A stretch of DNA of 64,000 nt from Pseudoclavibacter terrae (GTDB lineage Bacteria; Actinomycetota; Actinomycetes; Actinomycetales; Microbacteriaceae). Shown one piece after another: positions 50,150 through 59,818 of this stretch. Position 1 is the stretch's first letter. Each line of letters opens with the position of its first letter. A model generated the notes under the pieces. The model was not told the origin of the DNA. It was given only the letters and a program-made list of their open reading frames with translations, and did no database searches. Position numbers and translations under genes: made by a program. The stretch lies in NCBI RefSeq assembly GCF_008831075.1, contig NZ_WBJX01000002.1, forward strand, positions 558,001-622,000, written 5' to 3'.

Positions 50150-51301
50150 CTAGTGCGCGGCGTGGTACTTGACCGGTTCCGGCAGGCCGGCCTCGGCACG
50201 GATGCGCCGCGAGAGCCGCTCGAGCGAGGTCAGGGCCGCGATCACGTCGTCGGCGGTCACCGCGAACGGCATGTTGTGGATGGTCTCCCCCGGCACCGTC
50301 GCGGCCTCGGCGATGAGCCTGAGCTCGTGCTTGTCGTCGGTCGAGAGCCCGATCTCGGTGAGGGTCGTCGGCAGCCCGAGCTTCGTGGTGAAGACGATGA
50401 AGTCGCGGATCTCCTCCTCCGGCGCGCCCTCGAGGATGAGCTGTGCGATGGACCCGATGTTGACCTTCTCCCCGTGCTGGAGGCCGTGTGTCTGCGGGGC
50501 CGCCGTCAGTCCGTTGTGGATCGCGTGCGCGGCGGCGAGGCCGCCTGACTCGAAGCCGAGCCCCGAGAGCAGGGTGTTCGCCTCGATGGCACGGTCGAGC
50601 GCTGGTGTCACGACGCCGTCCTCCACCGCGTCGAGCGCGGTCGGTGCGTTCTCCCAGAGCACGTCCCAGCTGAGCTTCGCCAGCGCCGTGCCGGTCTGTG
50701 TCGGGAGTCCGCCTGCCATCGTCTTGGAGTTCGAGCGGCTCGTGGCGCGCGCTTCGAGCCAGGTGGCGAGGGCATCGCCGAAGCCCGCGACGAGGAACCG
50801 GGCGGGAGCGTCAGCGACGAGCTGCGAGTCGATCAGCACGAGGTCGGGGTTGCGAGGGAAGAAGCGGTACTCCTCGAACTCGCCTGACTCGGTGTAGACC
50901 ACGGCGAGCGCGGAGGTCGGCGCGTCGGTGGACGCGACGGTCGGCACGCTCACCCACCGGATTCCAGCCAGGAAGCCCGCCGCCTTCGCCGCGTCGATCG
51001 TGCTGCCGCCACCGACGGCGACGATGACGTCGCTGCCGCTCTGCGTGATCACGTCAACGATCCGGTCGATCTCACCGGACGAGGCGACACCGTTGAACCG
51101 TTCGCGAGGCACCTCGGCGCCCCCACCGGTGAAGGAGGTCGTCAGGCGTTCGCCGAGCAGGTCCCAGACGAAGTCGTCGGTCAGGAGCAGCGGTGTCTGG
51201 CCGATCTGCTCGACGAACTCGCCGAGGCGCGCCAGCGCGCCCTTGCCCTGCACGTATCGGCCAGGGCTGAGGACTGTGCGGATGGGGGTCTCATTCGTCA
51301 T
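50150..51301 (-). CDS. gldA: Glycerol dehydrogenase-like, iron-containing alcohol dehydrogenase family
   Basis: NAD-dependent, metal-containing dehydrogenase of the GldA group, oxidising glycerol or related polyols. The 383-residue product shows IVAVGGGSTIDAAKAAG (NAD-binding glycines), SVPTVASTDAPTSALAVVY, metal ligands Asp in GFGDALATW and His in AAHAIHNGLT and THGLQHGEKV. ATG 51301 follows AAGGAG at seven bases. The frame is open further upstream but crosses the acnA terminator. The physiological substrate is inferred. Confidence 0.92.
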   Translation of the reverse strand: MTNETPIRTVLSPGRYVQGKGALARLGEFVEQIGQTPLLLTDDFVWDLLGERLTTSFTGGGAEVPRERFNGVASSGEIDRIVDVITQSGSDVIVAVGGGSTIDAAKAAGFLAGIRWVSVPTVASTDAPTSALAVVYTESGEFEEYRFFPRNPDLVLIDSQLVADAPARFLVAGFGDALATWLEARATSRSNSKTMAGGLPTQTGTALAKLSWDVLWENAPTALDAVEDGVVTPALDRAIEANTLLSGLGFESGGLAAAHAIHNGLTAAPQTHGLQHGEKVNIGSIAQLILEGAPEEEIRDFIVFTTKLGLPTTLTEIGLSTDDKHELRLIAEAATVPGETIHNMPFAVTADDVIAALTSLERLSRRIRAEAGLPEPVKYHAAH

Positions 51302-51407
51302 GGGGAACTCCTTCGTGATCGGAAATCGCCCCAACGCTAACCAGCGCAGATGGGTGCAGACCACAGCTGTTCTCAGCGACGGAGAACCGAGAGCGTGTAG
51401 GCGAACG

Positions 51408-51441
51408 CCGAAGGGCGGAGCCTCGCGGCTCCGCCCTTCGG
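51408..51441 (-). terminator. Terminator of acnA
   Basis: A perfect 15-bp stem (arms 51408-51422 and 51427-51441) with a TCGC loop, 20 bases past the acnA stop. Confidence 0.88.
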
Positions 51442-51461
51442 TCCTCCAGTGCTGCTGCTGG

Positions 51462-54278
<2,817 letters not shown>

Positions 54279-54387
54279 GTCTCGGCTCCTTCTTTGCAAC
54301 TCTGGGTGCGCGGCCCGCGCCCAGCAATCATCTCGCGTCTCGCCGTGGCTTGCCTCGAAGGTGATCCTGAGTTGATCGAGACGCTTT

Positions 54388-54405
54388 TATCTTGACATCA
54401 AGATA
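54388..54405 (-). promoter_or_regulatory. Perfect palindrome upstream of acnA, overlapping the DUF3159 stop codon
   Basis: TATCTTGA and TCAAGATA flank a two-base centre (54388-54405). The palindrome covers the TGA of the DUF3159 gene (54398-54400) and lies 110 bases before acnA. In Streptomyces the MarR-family regulator TamR controls aconitase through a palindrome; the similarity in role is a hypothesis. Confidence 0.6.
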
Positions 54406-55147
54406 CTTTACCTGCTTCACTCTGCGCACGAGACCGCGACGCGCTCAGCAAGGCTCGCACGAAGAGCACCGTGACGACGAGGACCACCGCGTACATGGGG
54501 GTTCCCATGAGCAGCCGCGCGAGCCCCAGCGCCTCGACGTTGCCAGCGAAGTAGAGCGGCAGCTGCACGACGAGGCGCAGCGCGAAGAACCCGACCCAGA
54601 CGAGCGTGATGATGGACATCCACCGCAGCATCGAACGGTCTTGACGCCAGCTCGAGCCCTGGCCGGTGATGAGGCCGGTGACGAGGCCGATCACCGGCCA
54701 GCGGACGAGAACCGAGACCAGCAGGGCAGCCCCGTACGCCGCGTTGGTGTAGAAGCCCACGAGGTAGAAGTTCTCACCCCGACCGGTGGTCATGGCGAGG
54801 ACGCCCGAGATCAGCAGCGCGACGAGGCCCGAGATGGCCGGGACGACCGGCTCCTTCTGCAGGGCCCGGACGAGGATGAACAGCAGACCGAGTGCCGCAG
54901 GCGCGATGACCGCGACCCACAGCTCGGTTCCGAGCGTGAAGAGGACGAGGAACACGATGCCTGGCAGCAGGGTCTCGATGAGTCCCCGGACACCGCCCAT
55001 GGCAGCGAGCAGGGACGCGCCGCTGATACCGCCTTCGGTGAGCCGCCCGAGCGAGGACGACTTCGCCACCTCCTCGAGCTTGCGCATGTTCGGCGCATCA
55101 GCGGGCGACTGCGCGGCGTCCGCCCTATCACCGTCCGGCTGCGTCAT
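54398..55147 (-). CDS. DUF3159-family membrane protein
   Basis: A 249-residue actinobacterial membrane protein with about six hydrophobic helices (TLLPGIVFLVLFTLGTELW, VVPAISGLVALLISGVLAM and others) and a short acidic N-terminus. Family function is unknown. ATG 55147 overlaps the DUF3710 stop by four bases, so the two are translationally coupled, a widely conserved pairing downstream of dut. Its stop codon sits inside the acnA-side palindrome. Confidence 0.92.
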   Translation of the reverse strand: MTQPDGDRADAAQSPADAPNMRKLEEVAKSSSLGRLTEGGISGASLLAAMGGVRGLIETLLPGIVFLVLFTLGTELWVAVIAPAALGLLFILVRALQKEPVVPAISGLVALLISGVLAMTTGRGENFYLVGFYTNAAYGAALLVSVLVRWPVIGLVTGLITGQGSSWRQDRSMLRWMSIITLVWVGFFALRLVVQLPLYFAGNVEALGLARLLMGTPMYAVVLVVTVLFVRALLSASRSRAQSEAGKVS

Positions 55148-55899
55148 GCCTTCTCGGCCGCTCCGGATGCGGCATCTTCCGTGGCTGTCTTCGATGTGGG
55201 GTCTGCCATAGCCTTCGGCACGACGAGCGTCAGGAGCTCTCGCGGTGGCAGCGGGGCGTCTCCGCGCACGACGACGACGCTCCGGAAGAGCTCGACCAGC
55301 TCGACTCGCGTGGCCTCATCACGGAGCGCCTTCCCCGTGAGCACGCCACGGAGGAACCAGCGAGGCCCATCCACGCCGAAGAAGCGCGCAGAGCGCGTCT
55401 GGGACGATGCCGCGCCCTTCACGACGACGGGGATCTTCGTGTCGAGCACCGGGCCCAGGATGCCGTCGACCTCTTCTGCAGTACCGCCCTGCTTGCGCAC
55501 CTGCTCGGCGAGCTGAGCCATGATCGAATGCCACAGACCGGTCGATCGCGGAGCCGCGAACGCCTGGATCTGCATCGTCGATTCCTTGTAGTCGAGGGCG
55601 ACCGCGACGAGTCGCTTGGTCTTCTCCTCGACCTCGAGTCGGAGACCGAGCCCCTCGCGGGCGGGGATCCGCAGCGCACCCAGGTCGACGTATCGCTTCG
55701 CCGGGCTGGCCTCGCTGATGTCGAACGGTCCCCGAGTCTCGCGATCGATGGGAGCGGACTTCGCCTCGTCGTCGTCCTGGTCGTCGTCGTCGAGCTCGCC
55801 CTCGAGCTCCGCTTCGTCGAGCAGCTCGTCGTCGACGGTCAGCTTGTCGGCCTTCTCCGGCTTCTCTTCTTCCTTCTTGAGGAAATCAAACAGTCCCAT
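55144..55899 (-). CDS. DUF3710-family protein
   Basis: A 251-residue soluble protein of an actinobacterial family. It has an acidic N-terminus (KKEEEKPEKADKLTVDDEL), then the conserved core with GPFDISEASPAKRYVDLGAL, IQAFAAPRSTGLWHSI and GPRWFLRGVLTGKA. Function unknown. The ATG lies behind GGAGG and overlaps the dut end by 14 bases. Confidence 0.93.
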   Translation of the reverse strand: MGLFDFLKKEEEKPEKADKLTVDDELLDEAELEGELDDDDQDDDEAKSAPIDRETRGPFDISEASPAKRYVDLGALRIPAREGLGLRLEVEEKTKRLVAVALDYKESTMQIQAFAAPRSTGLWHSIMAQLAEQVRKQGGTAEEVDGILGPVLDTKIPVVVKGAASSQTRSARFFGVDGPRWFLRGVLTGKALRDEATRVELVELFRSVVVVRGDAPLPPRELLTLVVPKAMADPTSKTATEDAASGAAEKA

Positions 55900-56347
55900 G
55901 GTGAGCCTCCTGGTCAGATGCGTAGCCGGTGGAGCCGAAACCGCCCTCGCCGCGCTGTGAGGCGGAGAGCTGCTCGGTCTGGATGAAGTTCACCGGTGCC
56001 AGCTGCATCACCACGAGCTGGGCGATGCGGTCGCCCGCGGCGATGGCGTACGTCTCGGTCGAGTCGGTGTTGAGAATGATGACCTTGATCTCTCCGCGGT
56101 ACCCGGAGTCGATCGTGCCAGGGGCGTTCACGAGGGTGATGCCGTGCTTGGCTGCGAGCCCCGACCGCGGCATGACGAAGCCGACGGTCCCGTCAGGCAG
56201 CGCGAGCCGAACACCCGTGCCGACGACAGCTCGCTGGCCGGGGGCCAGGGTGACCGGCTCGGTGGCGGTCAGGTCGGCACCGGCGTCGCCAGGCTGGGCG
56301 AACGCGGGGAGGACGCCCGAGACGGGCACATCTATGACAAAGCTCAC
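55886..56347 (-). CDS. dut: Deoxyuridine 5'-triphosphate nucleotidohydrolase
   Basis: Homotrimeric dUTPase that keeps uracil out of DNA and supplies dUMP. All five motifs are readable in the 153 residues: PGDAGADLTA, MPRSGLAAKHGI, NAPGTIDSGYRGEI, GDRIAQLVV and the C-terminal arm RGEGGFGSTG. GTG 56347 is preceded by TAGGCT at six bases, so the transcript is probably leaderless. It is the first gene of dut-DUF3710-DUF3159. Confidence 0.97.
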   Translation of the reverse strand: MSFVIDVPVSGVLPAFAQPGDAGADLTATEPVTLAPGQRAVVGTGVRLALPDGTVGFVMPRSGLAAKHGITLVNAPGTIDSGYRGEIKVIILNTDSTETYAIAAGDRIAQLVVMQLAPVNFIQTEQLSASQRGEGGFGSTGYASDQEAHHGTV

Positions 56348-56353
56348 CGTACG

Positions 56354-56359
56354 AGCCTA
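56354..56359 (-). promoter_or_regulatory. -10 element, leaderless promoter of dut
   Basis: TAGGCT on the minus strand, six bases before GTG 56347, with CGTACG between. Confidence 0.55.
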
Positions 56360-56422
56360 GCTGAGGCGTGACCGGATCGTGATCTGACAGCGATGCCCGG
56401 CAAAGCGTGATCCAATATCGGC

Positions 56423-56887
56423 ATGCCAGTTTTCCACGAGCGCCTGTGGCCCGCCGCCTGGGTCTACGCCGTCGGCTTCCTCATGGTGCCTGCCGTCATC
56501 CTCGTCTTCACGCCCATCAACTTCTTGATCGGCGCCGCCATCGCGGTGACGCTGTACGCGGCCTTCCTGACGCTGATCCTGGCGTACTCCCCCATCATCG
56601 AGGTCACTGCGACTCAGGTGCGCGTCGCCGGGGCGCACGTCCCGCTGAACTTCACCGGACAGTGCATCCCCCACACCACCAGGGAGAAGGCCCGTCTGGC
56701 GGCAGGTCCGGAGCTCGATCTGCGCGCGTGGCTGTGCATCAGAGGATGGATTCCGACCTCGCTCACGATCGAGATCACGGATGAGGCGGACCCGGTCCCG
56801 TACTGGCTGGTGTCGACGCGCAGGCCGACCGAGCTCGCCTCGGCGATCACGGAAGCTCGCTCGCGGGCGCCACGACAAGCTGGCTGA
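56423..56887 (+). CDS. DUF3093-family membrane protein
   Basis: A 154-residue protein with two N-terminal hydrophobic helices (about 12-30 and 34-54) and a beta-rich domain after them, containing RAWLCIRGWIPTSLTIEITD (20 residues shown) and PVPYWLVSTRRP. This is the DUF3093 pattern, restricted to actinobacteria, function unknown. ATG 56423 has no clear ribosome site. It is divergent from dut. Confidence 0.9.
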   Translation: MPVFHERLWPAAWVYAVGFLMVPAVILVFTPINFLIGAAIAVTLYAAFLTLILAYSPIIEVTATQVRVAGAHVPLNFTGQCIPHTTREKARLAAGPELDLRAWLCIRGWIPTSLTIEITDEADPVPYWLVSTRRPTELASAITEARSRAPRQAG

Positions 56888-56918
56888 ACCGCCAGCTGCC
56901 CTCTCGTGCAACCAGAAA

Positions 56919-56954
56919 GACCGAAGCCGCATCCGGTGAGATGCGGCTTCGGTC
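56919..56954. terminator. Bidirectional terminator between DUF3093 and DUF4193 genes
   Basis: A perfect 15-bp stem (arms 56919-56933 and 56940-56954) with a CGGTGA loop. Confidence 0.87.
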
Positions 56955-56971
56955 GTGAGTCGTGCGGGCGG

Positions 56972-57268
56972 TCAGGCCGTCGCGCAGTCGTGGCACACGG
57001 GTCCGAGTGCCGAGTTCTTCTCGAGCTGGGAACGGTGCTTGACGAGGAAGCACTCGACGCAGGTGAACTCGTCGGCCTGCGGCGGGATCACCACGGTCTC
57101 GAGCTCGACGTCTGCGAGGTCCGCAGCCGAGAGGTCGAAGCTGCCGGGGTTGTCAGCGTCCTCGGCGTCAACGCTGCCGGAGAGACGATCCGGCACTCGC
57201 TCCTTCAGCGCCTCGATGGACTCTGCGTCATCGTCGGTCTTGCGAGGTGCGTCGTAGTCGGTCGCCAT
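56972..57268 (-). CDS. DUF4193-family small zinc-ribbon-like protein
   Basis: A 98-residue acidic protein with MATDYDAPRKTDDDAES at the start and a CxxC pair, FTCVECFLVKHRSQL and GPVCHDCA, that could bind zinc. DUF4193 is found in nearly all actinobacteria; its function is not established. The ATG at 57268 is chosen over an upstream in-frame codon at 57316 because that one overlaps the -10 element. It is divergent from sepH. Confidence 0.92.
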   Translation of the reverse strand: MATDYDAPRKTDDDAESIEALKERVPDRLSGSVDAEDADNPGSFDLSAADLADVELETVVIPPQADEFTCVECFLVKHRSQLEKNSALGPVCHDCATA

Positions 57269-57315
57269 ACCTATCCAAATCTCTTCAAACGAGGGGAACT
57301 CCCCCAGGCGCGGCA

Positions 57316-57344
57316 ATTGTGCACGACTCAGGGGTGAAACTCAA
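57316..57344 (-). promoter_or_regulatory. Promoter of DUF4193 gene
   Basis: On the minus strand TTGAGT (57339-57344) and CACAAT (57316-57321) are separated by exactly 17 bases. The expected start is near 57309, giving a 41-base leader. Confidence 0.6.
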
Positions 57345-57482
57345 ACCCAGGTGAGCGGTGTTCGCGCGGAGCGAGATCAAATGTCCTCCCGACTTGGACG
57401 GCGCGCCCCTCGGCTCCTCGCTTGCACCGCCCCGGCGTGTGATGCTGTGCCCCAGGAATCGGCAACGCCAAGGAGTACGAGC

Positions 57483-58589
57483 ATGCAAGAGCTCAGATTC
57501 ATCGACCTGGATGAAGGTGCCCTCGTCGTGTCCGGAGATGACGGTCAGCGCTTCCGAGTCGTGATCGACGAAGCGCTCCGCGATGCCCTGCGGCCGCGCA
57601 TCTCGACGCGCGTCGATGCGCCGAAGGTGCCGCCACGGGCCATCCAGCAGCTCATCCGCGCCGGGAAGACGATCGACGAGGTGATCGAGCTCACCGGAGC
57701 AGCCCGCGAGGACGTGGTGCGCTTCGAGGGTCCCGTGCGGGCCGAGCGCGACTACCTGGTTCGACAGGCGCGAGCGGTGACGGTGCGCTTGAAGACCGAC
57801 GCAGACCCGCTCGGACAAGACGGAACGAGCTTCGGCGAGGTCATCGATGACCGCCTCGAGGCGTCGGTCGCAACTGCCGTCGTCTGGGATGCCTGGAAGG
57901 ATGACGAGGAGGGCTGGCGGGTCGGTCTCTCATTCGCCGTCGACGAGATATCTCGAGAGGCGCTCTGGGGCTTCGAGCCGAAGACGCAGGCCCTGACCCC
58001 GCTCAACCCGACGGCGACGATGCTCTCGCAGCAGGGAGAGGCACCTGCGCTCGGCAGCCCCCGGTTGCGGGCGGTCGTCGAGGCCCCCCAGCGCGAGGTA
58101 GCACCGGCAGTGAGTGCCGAGCCCTCCGCGAAGGAGCCGGTCTCGTGGATCGGCGCCGCGGCATCTCGCCTGGAGCGTGCCACCGAGCAGCAGCATCACG
58201 AGACGGCCGATCTGCTGGAGGCGCTCCGCAGACGCCGTGGTGAGCGAGTCCCCCAGTCGTTCGACGACGACGAAGACGGTGCGGATGAGGACGAGTCGAG
58301 CGCCGAGGGTCCGCTCGACGAGACCGGATCGCCCTCGCCAGAGCGGACTCCGGTGAAGCTCTTCGCTCCTCGCGCCCGCGACGAGGATCGTTTCGAGACG
58401 GAGACCATCGAGCCGAGCGATCTCGGTGCAGCAGGCGTGCGAGCCGTCGATGTGCCGCTCGACGGGCTGGACGAGCCCGCACGTGATGCCGAGGGGCCGT
58501 CCCAGTCCAAGCACTCGCCGAAGCGCTCAGGGCGCGCGGCGATGCCGAGCTGGGACGAGATCGTCTTCGGCACTCGCAGCGACGAGTAG
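57483..58589 (+). CDS. sepH: Septation protein SepH
   Basis: Actinobacterial cell-division regulator shown in Streptomyces to bind and stimulate FtsZ. The N-terminal ~170 residues match DUF3071 (MQELRFIDLDEGALVV, IQQLIRAGKTIDEVIELTG helix-turn-helix-like, VVWDAWKDDEEGWRVGLSF). The remaining 200 residues are an acidic, disordered linker ending in the conserved tail MPSWDEIVFG. The 368-residue product starts at ATG 57483 behind AAGGAG. It converges on the phosphodiesterase-like gene with a 27-base gap. Confidence 0.93.
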   Translation: MQELRFIDLDEGALVVSGDDGQRFRVVIDEALRDALRPRISTRVDAPKVPPRAIQQLIRAGKTIDEVIELTGAAREDVVRFEGPVRAERDYLVRQARAVTVRLKTDADPLGQDGTSFGEVIDDRLEASVATAVVWDAWKDDEEGWRVGLSFAVDEISREALWGFEPKTQALTPLNPTATMLSQQGEAPALGSPRLRAVVEAPQREVAPAVSAEPSAKEPVSWIGAAASRLERATEQQHHETADLLEALRRRRGERVPQSFDDDEDGADEDESSAEGPLDETGSPSPERTPVKLFAPRARDEDRFETETIEPSDLGAAGVRAVDVPLDGLDEPARDAEGPSQSKHSPKRSGRAAMPSWDEIVFGTRSDE

Positions 58590-58616
58590 GCCCCGACGTT
58601 CGGCGCGCGCTGCAGG

Positions 58617-59765
58617 TCAGTGCGCGTAGGCGCCGGCACGGATGAGGGGAACGATGGTCTCCTCGGGGGTGATCGATCCGTGCTGTCCGACGACGAGCCT
58701 CGCACCTGACTGCACCGACGAGGGGTAATAGGTCACGCCCTTGGTCGCCGCGACGATGACATCCCCGATGCGTGCTGCCGCCTCTGGGGCGACGACGGGC
58801 CCGTACCAGCCCTCGGAGATCGCCGCCGCGCGCGTGAGGACGGTGGCGCGCGAGCTCTGCGACTCGTGCCACCGGTTCCGAAGCTCCTGGGCCGCCGAAG
58901 CATCCGCGCCCGGTGCCAGGTACAGGTGCCGAAGCCTGGGCTCACCCGCCATCGCGATGACCCCGTCGAAGAGCGGGTCGTCGTCGTCGATGTCGATCTG
59001 CCGGTGTCGCGGGATGTCGATCATGCCGTGGTCTGCGGTCACGAGGATGCCGGTTCCGGCATCCACCCCGCGAGCAAGCGAGTCGAACGCCGCGTCGAGC
59101 TCCTCGAGCCGCGCCAGCCAGGCATCAGACTCCCAGCCGTGCGCGTGACCAGCCTGATCCAGCTCGGCGTTGTAGAGGTAGATGAGCGCACGGGGGTGCG
59201 TGTCGAGCGCGGCGAGCGTCACCTCGACCCTCTCCTGCATGGACTCGCCTTCGAGGTAGAGGGCGCCTCGGAGCGACGCGTGCGTGAGCCCGGAATCCCG
59301 GTACTGCGGCATGCCGACCACGATGCTCTGCACCTCGGACGAGGCGTCGCGCAGCTGCTCGAAGATCGTCCGCTGCAGCTGCCAGGTGGCCGGGTCCATG
59401 CCGTCGCCCCAGCCGGACAACTGGTTGCGGATGACCCCGGAGTCGCGGTCGTAGAGCGAGTAGCCGAGCAGCCCGTGCTCGCCCGCGCGGGTGGCCGTCG
59501 TGAGGGAAGTGATCCCAGCGACGGTCGTCGAGGGGAACGAGAAGGCGGTGTCCTTCTTGCGCCAACCGGCGCTCAGCCGCCGCGCGTGGCCGGCTCGGGA
59601 ACGGAGCATCGCCGCACCGAGCCCGTCGACGAGCATGACGACCGTGGATCGGGCCTCGGGGAGACCGAGCGCACCACGTTCACCACGCAGAGAGGCAAGC
59701 GAATTCGGCAACACGTCGGAGAGCGTCGGGCGACCGCTCGCCGCGCTGAATAGCATGGACGACAT
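58617..59765 (-). CDS. Alkaline phosphatase superfamily protein (nucleotide pyrophosphatase/phosphodiesterase-like)
   Basis: A 382-residue protein of the type I phosphodiesterase/nucleotide pyrophosphatase group. Metal-binding and catalytic features are VVMLVDGLGAAML (Asp), FSFPSTTVAGI (Thr/Ser nucleophile), YNAELDQAGHAHG (Asp and His) and VTADHGMIDI (Asp, His), with a late QHGSITPEE (His). There is no signal peptide, so it probably acts in the cytoplasm. ATG 59765 (or 59756) is preceded by GGGACGG. It is divergent from parC. The substrate is unknown. Confidence 0.88.
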   Translation of the reverse strand: MSSMLFSAASGRPTLSDVLPNSLASLRGERGALGLPEARSTVVMLVDGLGAAMLRSRAGHARRLSAGWRKKDTAFSFPSTTVAGITSLTTATRAGEHGLLGYSLYDRDSGVIRNQLSGWGDGMDPATWQLQRTIFEQLRDASSEVQSIVVGMPQYRDSGLTHASLRGALYLEGESMQERVEVTLAALDTHPRALIYLYNAELDQAGHAHGWESDAWLARLEELDAAFDSLARGVDAGTGILVTADHGMIDIPRHRQIDIDDDDPLFDGVIAMAGEPRLRHLYLAPGADASAAQELRNRWHESQSSRATVLTRAAAISEGWYGPVVAPEAAARIGDVIVAATKGVTYYPSSVQSGARLVVGQHGSITPEETIVPLIRAGAYAH

Positions 59766-59818
59766 CCGTCCCAGTCTCCCACAGGGGCGCCGCGGCAACC
59801 TCCCTTCCGACAGGTGAC

